A DNA stretch of 64,000 nt from Syngnathus acus (taxonomy: Eukaryota; Chordata; Actinopteri; Syngnathiformes; Syngnathidae): assembly GCF_901709675.1 (NCBI RefSeq), contig NC_051105.1:3339104-3403103 (forward strand). The letters are read 5' to 3'. Shown here piece by piece: positions 53,257 through 64,000 of this stretch. Under the pieces are notes generated by a model. It was not told the DNA's origin and made no database searches. It saw nothing but the letters and a program-made list of their open reading frames with translations. Position numbers and translations under genes: made by a program. The first letter of the stretch is position 1; each line of letters begins with the position of its first letter.

Positions 53257-53521
53257 TACAAGTATGATTGTGGAAAGTGGGAGTGCTCGGAGAAAACCCA
53301 CGCAGGCACGGAGAAACCACTGGCAGGACCGAAGGTGGACTCAAACACGCACCCTCTGAACTGTGAGGCAAACGTGCTAACCAGTGCACCACCTTGCTGC
53401 CTAAAATAAAAGGAATTATTAACTCTCTACACAAATGCTGGTCACCAGAACCATGGTGGACATTTATGTAGTTTCATCCTCAGCTATTATTAATCCAGCT
53501 CACGCAGCAAAATGAGTTAAC

Positions 53522-53594
53522 AGGCCTTGGTGAGAATTGAACTCACAACCCCTGGTTTACTAGACCAGTGCTCTAACCATTGAGCTACAAGGCC
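53522..53594 (-). tRNA. tRNA-Thr(AGT), intact copy 2
   Basis: Identical to copy 1 over the 73-nt gene, with a TTTT tract downstream on the minus strand (aactcattttgctg). Confidence 0.85.
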
Positions 53595-53858
53595 TACAAG
53601 TATGATTGTGGAAAGTGGGAGTGCCCGGAGAAAACCCACGCAGGCACGGAGAAAACACTGGCAGGACCGAAGGTGGACTCAAACACGCACCCTCTGAACT
53701 GTGAGGCGAACGTGCTAACCAGTGCACCACCTTGCTGCCTAAAATAAAAGGAATTATTAACTCTCTACACAAATGCTGGTCACCAGAACCATGGTGAACA
53801 TCTACGGAGTTTCAACCTCAGCTGTTAATAATCCAGCTCACGCAGCAAATGATTTATC

Positions 53859-53931
53859 AGGCCTCGGTGAGAATTGAACTCACAACCCCTGGTTTACTAG
53901 ACCAGTGCTCTAACCATTGAGCTACAAGGCC
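53859..53931 (-). tRNA. tRNA-Thr(AGT), intact copy 3
   Basis: Same as copies 1 and 2 except for one acceptor base that makes a T-G pair (CGAGGCC). Downstream there is only TTT, so termination may be weaker. Confidence 0.8.
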
Positions 53932-54079
53932 TGGTTAGGAAAAAGAACAGTTATAATATTACAAGAATATTACAAAAACAAAATTTACAAGCAGAATCGT
54001 TCAATTTTTAAAGTATCTTTGCTGATCATAGTGGCTTGGAGCCCATTTCACCCTAATTTGGTGTTGACACTTGGAACAA

Positions 54080-54246
54080 TTTGAGTCTTCAATGCACTTA
54101 CCATGCATGTTTTGGGAGGGAAAATGCCAAAGCGTACAAAGAAAAAACTCACGCAAGCACGGGCAGAACATTCAAACTCCATGCAGGTGTGCCCGAGATT
54201 CGAACTCAGAACCTCTCAGTTGTGAGCCAGACCACTAACACCACAA
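54080..54246 (-). mobile_element. tRNA-derived SINE, 5' part
   Basis: Minus-strand head with gttagtggtctggctcacaa and gagttcgaatctcgggc (anticodon-like CAC, good B box). The body follows: atggagtttgaatgttctg, cccgtgcttgcgtgag, catgcatggtaagtgcattg. Confidence 0.75.
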
Positions 54247-57200
54247 AAAGTCTTGGCTGTACCGTTACTCTCAAACATTTATTAGTATTTTCAGTTTTAT
54301 GACACTGGTCACTGAGCAGTGGAAATTGTCCAGCTCTAAAACTTTACACCTTAGCAAGCTCATTGAGTTCCCCTCAGACAGATGTCTTCCCGGATTCCCA
54401 CATCGTCTACTGAAATAGTCGCCTCCTGCACGCTGCCGCCCAGTACAGCACGTTTGGCGGCTGCTTGGTGCAACTGCTGAACGTCACCCCCTTGGCTCCG
54501 AATGAAACATCACACAGTTTGAAATGACATCCAAACAAATGAATGAAAAATGGACTCACTCTCATTTCAGGCTCCGTGAGGCTTATGAGGTCACATCTCA
54601 TCCGGCGAGCCTGTGCCACGTCCCTCCAAATCAAATATACGGCTGAAAACAATAGGAAATTTGAATTATTAAGTCTGCGTCTCAAACACTACTGCTATCC
54701 AAATCAAACCAACAAAGGAGCTCCATCCAGCAGTCAGTTTTCTTTAGAAAAGTGGTCAAATGGAATTCTTCCCATCCTTTTGGCTTTTGTAATCCTGGAA
54801 GGAATCTGCTTTATATCAAAGTGGGAAATGGAACACTTTTTTTTCATAGATGATTCACCAAGAAAATCAAAGACAGTTTATTTTTATATGTTTGTATGAG
54901 ATGAATGAAGCCAGGTCTTGAGTAGAAAACTGGTTCGCTTGTGAGGCAAGCCTTGAGCTAGTAGTGTCAAGGAGGGGTTCGTCTTTCGAAGCGTTACATA
55001 CACAACAAAACTTTGTACTACCCAGGTTTAGAATCACAGACAGCTCTATCTTCACCAAATAATGTTTGTTTGTTTATTTATTTTTTTATTTGGGTCTGGT
55101 CTGGTTTTTGGACGATCAGTCATGAAAATGTTTGAATGAAATAATTTCTTCACAAATGCGTGTTTATATAATTATTATACAATTGGTAATCCATTATTTG
55201 AATATTAGCAAGAATTTAAACAGTATGTTTTGCTATTACCCATGGCAGAATGTTTAAAAAAACAGACTCCTGATGTCTGGGATGTGAATTTGTTATTATA
55301 GTAAATACAGAAAGTCCTTGTTTTATACCAAGTGTCATTCTGCCAATTAGTATTTGGATACACGTGCTTTCTCTAAAAATGATCAATTTCCCATCTGCCT
55401 TGACCCATGACTTTGTTGACTTTGTTTGGATCAGATTTAGTCTTATTGCATTGTCTTGCTGGTTGAAATATGGCCACCTCCACTTGTAAAATCCCCCTCG
55501 GTTGAGAATTCGGCCTCATCGCCAAACCGCATAAACGAGTAGGTGATGTCACGGTGGCTGCGTCCACTTGCCAATGCTTCTCAGATGCTCTTTTATTGCT
55601 TCTCTGAGGGCCCGGGAGAACACTTTGTCCAGTAAGGAGGAAGCACAGTGTGTGTCTGACTCACCTGATCCTCACGTGTTACATAAGCCCCTCGCACACA
55701 AGGTACCCCAATTGCGCCTGGCAGCCTCTGGATAAATATTCACACATTAATTTTGCATGTGAAAACTGTCTACGTAAATGTCAGCGTAAAAACTGGCGCA
55801 TCATGTGTTCACTCCCATAACGGCGCAAATACCCATTTTTACCTGCCCATTTTTACCTTTCTACAAAAATACTATGAGACAGAAAACTCCATCTGTGCAC
55901 TGCTTTGCAGTAGACTTGCATCAGGCGTGAAAATTGCGCTTCAAGGATTTGGAGGGAAAATGGGTGGAATACAGCATGAAAAGTCATGCAAACCCTCCAA
56001 ATTTGAATTAATTGCACACTATCTTGAACTTCAAAACCAAACCAGGAAAAAAATTTTTACCTATAGTTGAAAAAAAATTCATGAAAATTTAAGCTTTTAA
56101 AATGTTAGTCTGAAGCTTATACATTGTTGTTCCTTGTGTTAAGCACTTTGGTCACCTGGGTTGTTTTACGAATCAAGCTCAATGTCACAAAATATCTCTG
56201 TGTTTAAATCATAAATTTAGAGGTAAAAATACACTTGTCTTTGAACAAAAACATTTGAGATTTTTTTTCATTTTCGTCTCAATATTGGCACAAGACCTCA
56301 GAGTCTTAACCTTCATTTTTTGGGGGGGAAAATATGCCAAAGTGAAAATCTTAAAGTTGCACAGAAGTTTGTGAAAAGAAAATTTGTGGGGAGTGCATCT
56401 GAAGTCAAACAAAGCCTCAGCATCCATGCCTCAGCATCCATGCAAAATCTCTAAATTTAGAGGTTCAAGTCTTTAATGTTGCACAAAACTATTGCAAAAA
56501 TATACCTCTCATGTTGGAGTTTTCAAACAAACATTTTTGAAGAATATGCCTCAGAAATCTCTCAAAACCTTATGGTTCAAAAGGAAGTTTAAATGCCTCA
56601 AAAGTTTGAATTTATCATTTTTAAAGTGCAAGGCTCTTAAGTTGAACCGCATATTTTGATGGGTTTTTCAGTCTCACTTAAAACCACCCTCAAGATCGCT
56701 GAAGACATTTTAACCGCCGGATATCACAGCAAAGTGCCCTTGGGAATAATAATTGACTTCCAGTCAGGTTAGTCTGAGATCCTCTGAGACCCTGAACACT
56801 GTTCTTATTACCCACCCGCCTGAGCCACGCAGACTATTATGTAACTGCTCACATTGCAGAAAAAACCATTTTGGCCATGACATCACTCCATGAGCTTCTT
56901 GAGAAGGAATGGCCCGCAGAAGGGAGTACAACAATGTTAGTTTATCAGTGTTTGTTTTCTTGACTGTTCACACTGACCCTCGCGTCGTTCCGTGCTGGGA
57001 GATTGTGGAACATGACAACAATCAGACACGGGGCCAAAGATATTGCTGCTGCTTGCTGAAAAATCACCATTTGTTCTGAGCTGCTGCCAAAGAATCTGCT
57101 CCGCATTGAACCTTGATTACACAGAGAAGCTCTGTACTTCGATGTCGGCCTCCTTGATGAATACCAAACCACTACGACCTCCTGGAAGGTATCACGTGTT

Positions 57201-58157
57201 CTGTGTCGGCACCTTGTTTCAAAAAGCACATTGCACATTTCAAGAAACCACAAATTTTGAGAGAAATAAGTTGAAGTCGCTTGAGGGAGCCAAAAAATGG
57301 CAAAGAAAGCAAATTGTGGTGACTTTCAGTCATTTATCATCAAACTTTTATTAACCTCTCAGGCAATTTTTTTAGGTCACCACATATTTTAGTTCAAATA
57401 TGTCTGTATCAAAACACGCTTCTTTTTGTGGCCCCTCCTTGTTTTGGAATATGCAAAACGAAAAAGCGCCCACAGAAACCTCAGGGTGATTTTCTAATGC
57501 TCACTTGTCAGCCAACCTGCTTAAAAAAAAGAAAAGAGGGAAAAAAAGGAAAAGGAATGAAAACAACCTCCTGCAGGGCATCACGTTTGCATAGTTGTGC
57601 GTCTGCAGATGTTGATGAAGTTACGTTGTGAAATGTGGTTCTTCGCTTGATTCCTGGAAAGCACCATGCCAAGCAATCCAAAAACGCCATGTCGCCATCA
57701 CCCGATATGATTGGAAGCCTCAAACAAAGTCATTGTTGCTTTAGCTGCGGCATCTCGTCAAGCGTCAGCACTTTCTAGCCCCCTTCGAGTTTTAGCTGTT
57801 TATTCGCAACATTATTCCCGTGATTGCGCTCCACTCAACTTTCATTTTGCGCCTACTTTTGGAAGAATCAAAGCTCCGTGACGGCTTTTTCCATTGGCCT
57901 ATGTGGGAATTCCACTTTGAAGCAGCTAATTTTTGGCGCAATGCTCCTGGGATAGGTGAACGATCCAAATTTTCTCTTTGGCCTGTTGCTGCAGACTACT
58001 TCGAAAACGAGTGGAAAATCTCAGAAAAATGTAGACGATTCCGCTTACGCGGCAAATCGTCGTCATCTCAATAACCAGGAATTGAAGGTTGTTGTTTTGT
58101 TCCTTCAGTATGATCCTGGAACACTGCAGCCATACATTTTTTACAGCACTTGTCTGC

Positions 58158-58232
58158 ATTAGGGTTGCTGGAGAGCTGGAGTCTATCCCAGCTGAATTTG
58201 GGCAAGAGACACTCTGGTCTGGTCGCCAGACT
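58158..58232 (-). repeat. SINE tail fragment
   Basis: Reads attagggttgctggagagct, ggagtctatcccagctgaat and tctggtctggtcgccag, as in the fragment at 21096. Confidence 0.6.
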
Positions 58233-58254
58233 GATTTGAAATCGGCAAACAGAA

Positions 58255-58525
58255 TAAAGTTAGGTTGAAACCAAGCAGACCACTGGGGGTTGTTTTGGGG
58301 TGAAATTCCCTATGAGCAATCATTTTAACGTGTCACATGACGCTCGCATTCCATTGAAAAAACAAAAATTGGGTCCAAAATGGTGGACTTCAAAATGGCC
58401 ACCATGGTCACCACCCATTTTGAAAAGTTTTCCCCCTCCCATATATCAATCAATATGCCACAAACAGGAAGTTAATATCATCAAACTTTCCCATTTTGTT
58501 GAGGTGTAGCCATATAATTACAAAG
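58255..58525. repeat. unclassified dispersed repeat
   Basis: Contains tccaaaatggtggacttc, aaaatggccaccatggtcac and cacaaacaggaagttaatat, motifs I recognise as recurrent in fish genomes. The terminal structure was not resolved. Confidence 0.45.
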
Positions 58526-60260
58526 CCTCTGTTCAATCATAAAGTCAGTCTGCTAAGTCGTGCACCAGAAGTGGTGCGAATAGGTTTCAAAATAAGAGCA
58601 AGAAACAGGAAGCTTAGTGAAGGCAGTAAACTAGCAAGTCCACAACACAATGTTAACTTACATAAAGTTATGTATACTAAGATGAAGACAGAATAATATA
58701 AACTAAGACACTGCAAAGTCATGTGAGGTGAAGTAAACAAATATTTCAAAGAAAAGTAATGTAACATAACTTTTTCTGACAAAACATTATTAACTAAAGT
58801 AAACATACAGAATATAAAGTTAACTAGCTCAAAGTTAGCCTACAGAAAGGTCAAGTAATGCAACAATTGCCAAGGAAATTAGATCCCTCAAGTAGAAATG
58901 ACATTTTTTGTAACTTCTTCCTTACATGTGACCATTAAAGTTCTTTTGGATTCCAGTTTGAAAGCTTAGAAATAAAAATCCCAAAAGTTATGTCCAAATA
59001 GCAAGGTCACAGCAGGACAATCATAATTCAACGAATCTCCATTGACAGCACTAATGATCATTGGCAACGGTGTTGAGTGGGGACTCATCCATCCGTGTTC
59101 ATCGTGATCTGCCTTTTACGAGGTTCCTAAACGAAAAGGCACTTTGTCATCTGTTGGGGCTCTGCTGGCATGCTCCCTCAGCGCACCATTTGTTTTACAG
59201 TCTTCGCTTTGTTGAGTCATCCCAACAGCCCAGCACATCTGCGTGGTATAAATCAAACTCGTCGCGACACAGAAAACCCCTCGACTTAGCACCGCTAAGA
59301 GATAAAAGAAATACATCATTTGGAATAGCTAAATTCATACCGAGTGTAATCCAAGGGGGATGCACCTGCAAAAGCATCCAGTTGTGTTTAAAGCAGGACT
59401 TCTTGGGAGCTACTTGACAAAAGAATTTCCCTGGTTTTTTCCTCCATTAAACATCTGAGTGGTTGCCATATTTATTATAAAAAAAAAAAAAAATCATTCT
59501 CTCGGTGGCTGCAAAGTGAGGTCATCTGCACTTCAGTTGTGGTCAGCTGACTTGCAAGACCACTGGTGGTGGTGTTATTGTTGCTGTTTAACCATAAACA
59601 TCTGCTTGACTTGCTGACGCCAGAAACCCAAACTCAAGTTAAGCATTTTAAAAGCAAAAAGAGGATCAAAACGAACTGAAGAGTTTTCACAGAATAGCTT
59701 TTTAATGATGTTAAGGTTTAAAATTAAATACAACGTAAGTGACCTTCGTAATTTTCAAAACATATTTCCCCATAGGAAATAAAAGCAATTGAAATAAAGG
59801 TCAAACTGTAGCATTTTGACCTCTAACTGTACATTTTGTTAAGTCAAAAGTGGTAGTCGTAAAAGGGTTTACTAAAGGTAGCACTTCTCTGGTCATTTTC
59901 ATTCTAGTCTATTCGCCATTATACTTTCAGCTACATATGCTATTCACATTAGCATCTGCTTGGTAAATTTGAGTTGTGTGTAATATGCTTGCTCATCTGG
60001 TATGAGCAGCAATTTCCTTTCCCATTTCTCAACAAAAATGTTGGCATTTTTAATAGAAAAATAAATTAACCCCTGTTATTATTAAATTTGCAAATGACAA
60101 CTGGAAAAAGACACCTTACTTGTGTTTATTTCATTATTTATAAAAACAAGTTGTAGATGTAATGGGAAAGCCAAAGACCATCATTTTTTTAAAAGCGTCT
60201 CAAAACTCTAAATAAATTGTAGCATATTTATTTTAAGTGAAATCCAGAAACACTCAGGAG

Positions 60261-60362
60261 GATGATGAGGATTATTATTATTATTAGTAGTAGTAGTAGC
60301 ATTATTATTATTATTGTTATTATTAGTAGTAGTAGTAGGAGTAGGAGTAGGAGTAGGAGTAT
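60261..60362. repeat. compound trinucleotide / AGGAGT microsatellite
   Basis: (ATT)n, (AGT)n and (GGAGTA)n blocks in succession. Confidence 0.95.
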
Positions 60363-60401
60363 TCAAACCTGACCCAGGGGGAAAAAACGAGGACAGCTTC
60401 G

Positions 60402-60684
60402 TTATCAGTGTCATGGATCGGATGGAGCAGGGCGACCAAATGCAGCTTGGACCAGGGTTTATTGAAGCAAACTCAAAGACAGACTAGAGACTCGACTAGG
60501 GACAAGACTAAAACAGAACAGACTGGAGACTAGAAACAAGAAGACATGAGACGAGAACAATCCGACAGGGGTGTGACGCGCAGACAGGATTTATATACGC
60601 GACAGGTAACGAGAGGCAGGTGACTGTGATGAGTACATAGAGAGACACAGGAAGGGAGGGGCGAGCACACAGACACTGACAATC
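60402..60684. repeat. unclassified dispersed element
   Basis: Bounded by TCAGTGTCATGG and ...AGACACTGACA (shared inverted octamer TCAGTGTC). The GC-rich interior (accagggtttattgaagc, gacaggtaacgagaggcagg) contrasts with AT-rich flanks. It is likely a non-autonomous transposon; class uncertain. Confidence 0.45.
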
Positions 60685-62095
60685 AGTGCAACAAAAATCT
60701 AGAAAAGTTTACTTTCATCTCTGATTCAAAAAATGGTAAAGAAAAAAAAAAGTTTTGAATAGTTTCTTTTATTTTTGAAAATATAGTTGCTGTTAAAATA
60801 CACTTCCAGTAAAGTATTAGTGATAAATGGTTATCATTTTTATGTTGAGCCTGTGTTGTTAGCATATGTTGAATGTAATAAATTAAGTAAATGTAGTTCC
60901 TAGTCAGATTAAGTAATCAGTAAATTAACCAAGTTACCTTTAGAAGGTAACTGTGGCAACACAGCATTGTATAGATAAGCGCAGTAAAAAAAATTTGTAC
61001 GTCCCACCGCTTGAATAGAAACTGGGGTAATCAGCCTCTTCATGCATTTGCGTGTATTTTTCTTAAAGCTACAGTACACGCTCATAAATCATGCAGACTT
61101 TATAAGACACTTAACGAGAGCATGCAAGAGGACCCGAGGCACAGAGCGTCTGCATGCAGGCACATTGAGACGTCCACTGTCTCCCCTGCAGGCTATCATT
61201 ACTGTCAAGTGAAGCACGACCGCAAAGCCAAACCATCCCCGACCAATTCGTTATGATGGCGCATATTTTATTTTGTGCCGGTTGCCATGAATACCGGTTC
61301 TCCCATTTCAAACACAAGTGCCCTTTAAATGCTCGTCGATGCCGAATTAAAAATGCATGGCGGGAGATTGATGAGGCCTTCAGTCAAGCTGATGCATGGG
61401 CCTCTCCTGCGGTCTCATTTTCCTCAGCCACCACCCGAGTGCGAGAAGGATTTCGGAGAGTTAGGTCATCCAGTTAACAAACAAAAAAAAAAAAACCTCA
61501 TAAATGCTGATCATGCAGATTTGAAGTCAACTTTGTTTCACCTAAAAGGAATCATCTGTGCAATATGGAGGAGTCCCTTAGGGTCTAATGGGAGAACCAG
61601 TGCAGATCTTTTTATTTGGAAGTTTCCAAGGCCTCGCTTGATTGTGGAAGCCTGCCTCTCTTTCTGCGTTTCATCAAGACTGCGCCCAAACAGATTGTTG
61701 AAATCAGTTCTTACTATTTTAAGTCTCTTCATGACCTGTTGATTTTTGAGCACAGGAACAAGGACCAACCAGATAGCTTATCAGGATTATGCCTTTCCAC
61801 TCGGTGAACCTTTGACCGCCGCTAATCAGTGCAGATGCGGATAAAGGTGCAGATTACAACTTGGCCGATGGTGTGGAATTGATAGTTGACAAATTGAGAC
61901 AAAACACAATGGAGTCAAAAGTGAACACACTACCGAGCTGCAACTAGCACAGGTGTTGTTGAGTCACTCCACTACTCCTGCGTGTTCACAGAAGTTCAGA
62001 ACATTCAGAGAAATAATACAATCTTTCCATCTTATCCTCATTAATGTCTCCTGCTTGTATTGGTCGCTTGCTAGTCAATCGCATTTATTCATGGT

Positions 62096-62424
62096 TTCAT
62101 TGGTCGACTGGTCTGCCTCACACTGCAGAGGCAGTGGGTTCGATTTCGGCTTCGTGTGGACTTTGAATGTTCTCCTTGTGCCAGTGTGGGTTTTCTGCGG
62201 GTACTCCAGGTTCCACATTCCAAGGACATGCATGGTAGGCTGAGTGGCCACTCCGAATTGCCCTTAGGTGTGGGTTTGAATGTGAATGGTTGTTTGTCTA
62301 TTTGTGCCCTGTGATTGGCTGACGACCAGTTCAGGGTGCCCCTGCCTATTGCCCAAAGTCAGTTGGGATAGGCTGCAATGTGTGCTTTGTGAGGATAAGT
62401 GGTTCAGAAAATGGATGGATTATA
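62096..62424 (+). mobile_element. near full-length tRNA-derived SINE
   Basis: Head with gtctgcctcacactgcagag and gtgggttcgatttcgg (B box). Body: ggactttgaatgttctcctt, gtgtgggttttctgcgggta, tgtgaatggttgtttgtcta. Tail: gttgggataggctgcaatg and gtggttcagaaaatggatgg. This is the fullest copy in the window and the reference for the fragments. Confidence 0.85.
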
Positions 62425-62429
62425 GCAGT

Positions 62430-64000
62430 AACTTCCCTTTCAAAATATGAAAATACTTTACATTAAACATTATCTGATTTTATGATGATGTCTATAATAC
62501 CATGTATGCATAGTGCAGGAATGTCAAAACTTTTTCTATTCAGGGCCACAAATGGAAAAATGGAAGCTACTATGGGGACTACTTGCACTTGTGTTTGATA
62601 CTAAAACTAATTCAATATTCTGCATGTCAACATATACGAAGCAGTGAAACAAAGTTAAGTAGTCTCAGCTTTGTGTTTTTACCTTAAAAATGGAAAGTTT
62701 TGGAATGGTCTATGTACTTTTTAGTTATTAAATTAGTGTGATATCTTGCAAATTTGCATTTTTCATCATTAAAAAAATATTAAGCATTTTTTATTCAACT
62801 TTAATGACCTATTAGGACACAATGATACCTTGCAACATTGAACTTTTGTTTTACTTTTAATTTAAATTAAAAAAGGTGCTATTTTTTAAAATGTTAATTT
62901 GTCCTAATAACATGATCAAGCAGGCTATTAAAAATCTATCTATAAAATTAAAAAAAAATGGCCACAAGAAAAACTTTAGAGACCCCTAGTGTTGACAGCA
63001 ATGGTATTACATCAAGAAGCTATTTTTCACACTATTCTGTTTTTTTGCTTATTATTCTTTTATTTTATTTTTTTGCCTGCTGTGGGTCATCCAGCATCAA
63101 CATTTTGTGCCATCCTGCTGAATCTCCTTTGAATCGATTTTGGAGGTTCAACTAAAAAGAAAAATAGACTGTTTACAGGGTTTAAATCAATCTCATTTGT
63201 CTTTGTTCCTGCTGTGTGACTGACGCCATTGCAAGGAAACTAAACAATAGGCACATCTGCGTCCATTTGTTTGTCCCTTGCAACACCAACACATCCGCAC
63301 GCTTGCACCACACTGTGTGACACATTCAGTGTTTACACGCGTGCATGTGTGTGTGACGTAGGCCGATTAACAGGAGGCGCAGGGTTTTAGACACCGTCAC
63401 GGCCACAGGCGGGGCCGTTAATCCACAGCCCTGAGGCTAATCCGTTTTCTAGGATTAGCTGCTAATTCTTCAACCCGTCAGAGCGCATCAAGCCAAGTGT
63501 GACACAGAAAGTTTGATGTGTTACAAAGCATTATATTTTACACACATGGCATTGAAACAGCTGCACAGTATGGAAAGACATGGTTGGATAAAGAGTATAA
63601 AAAGTACATGGTTAGATCATGAAACATTTGGGATGTGCATCCTAATTAATATTTTCAACAGTTATAACATGAGACCGTGTACTCAACTGTGCAGCAATGA
63701 AAGTCTGTCTATGGTGGCCTTTGCTTGAAATGAGACAAACTTTTAGAAAGGAACCTCTAAAGTTGAACACGTTGGACAAAAATGCTGCTTTGGAACCCAT
63801 AGTGAATTCAGAAAATGAAAATCGGCATGCATTGCAATTTTTTAACATTCTTGGACAATCGTTCAAATTGTATTTAATGTACAGGTAAATCGAAAATGAA
63901 TGTAAGTAAATGGAGGCAAAATATCAAAACCAGGGATGGGGGTTGACAAAATCATCTTGATGGTTCACGGGTAAAAGATAATGCTTACATTTTATTTGGA
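62430..64000. other. intergenic region to window edge, no gene recognised
   Basis: Mostly AT-rich. The GC-richer patch near 63360-63500 holds the homeodomain-site cluster. Confidence 0.55.
63419..63457. promoter_or_regulatory. cluster of three OTX/CRX/PITX-type sites
   Basis: TAATCC at 63419-63424 and 63438-63443, and GGATTA (reverse complement of TAATCC) at 63452-63457, with a nearby CTAATT. TAATCC is the known core for K50 homeodomains (OTX, CRX, PITX). Regulatory activity is inferred. Confidence 0.35.

Larger units (their letters stand above)
53184..53931 (-). repeat. tandem array of tRNA-Thr plus SINE-head units
   Basis: Units of 338 and 337 bp (53184-53521 and 53522-53858) plus the tRNA of a third. 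A diverged 361-bp unit precedes them from 52823. Each carries a tRNA-Thr and a SINE head on the minus strand. Spacers share 'cagctattattaatccagct' and 'ctctacacaaatgctggtca'. Confidence 0.9.
54260..60260. other. intergenic region, no gene recognised
   Basis: About 6 kb. ORFs of 60-118 codons occur but lack domains and splice support. Seen inside: a 14-bp tandem duplication at 56414-56441, a SINE tail fragment at 58158-58232 and a dispersed repeat at 58255-58525. Confidence 0.55.

Noticed and set aside
53222-53772. Two nearly identical 70-codon minus-strand ORFs
   Set aside because: They span tRNA-Thr and SINE-head sequence in the tandem array; duplication explains their similarity.

Overview
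The window is a piece of a teleost fish nuclear genome, most likely a percomorph. It holds three spliced vertebrate genes with GT/AG introns, abundant fish-type dispersed repeats (tRNA-derived SINEs ending in a 'cagaaaatggatggat' tail, TA-flanked pogo-like MITEs, a hAT MITE), microsatellites, and no bacterial-type operons. I cannot name the species.

Left third (1-13.3 kb). jagn1 (Jagunal homolog 1, plus strand, CDS 397-1719, two coding exons) is followed head-to-tail by tfg (Trafficking from ER to Golgi regulator, plus strand, CDS 4319-10584, seven coding exons). Both products act in the early secretory pathway, and both promoters carry an NRF-1-type GCATGCGC palindrome. tfg converges on the 3' end of the next gene; a perfect 21-bp inverted repeat lies between the two polyadenylation regions.

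Middle (12.2-35.5 kb). abi3bp (ABI family member 3 binding protein / TARSH, minus strand) runs from a signal-peptide exon at 35324 down to the stop codon at 13171. I resolve 22 coding exons whose phases join into one open frame of about 1551 residues: two N-terminal fibronectin III domains, a very long Gln/Pro-rich middle, a C-terminal FN3 domain and a conserved Cys-containing C-terminal domain. The middle is dominated by one 2.4-kb exon made largely of nine 123-bp (41-residue) tandem repeats. The tfg-abi3bp neighbourhood matches human 3q12; jagn1 is not next to tfg in human.

Right half (35.5-64 kb). I see no convincing protein-coding gene. It contains an unusual composite repeat island at 47.2-54.3 kb: 1.4 kb of interstitial telomere-like CCCTAA sequence with AGCT-bearing variant blocks; two degenerate tRNA-like sequences; a 2.6-kb satellite of eight ~320-bp units, each centred on a ~230-bp hairpin-forming palindrome; and a tandem array with three intact tRNA-Thr(AGT) genes and one broken copy, each paired with a SINE head. 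The rest is intergenic DNA with scattered SINE and MITE fragments, microsatellites, and one cluster of OTX/CRX-type homeodomain sites near the right edge. In other vertebrates the gene beyond abi3bp is the photoreceptor gene IMPG2, so part of this region may be regulatory for it; that is inference only.
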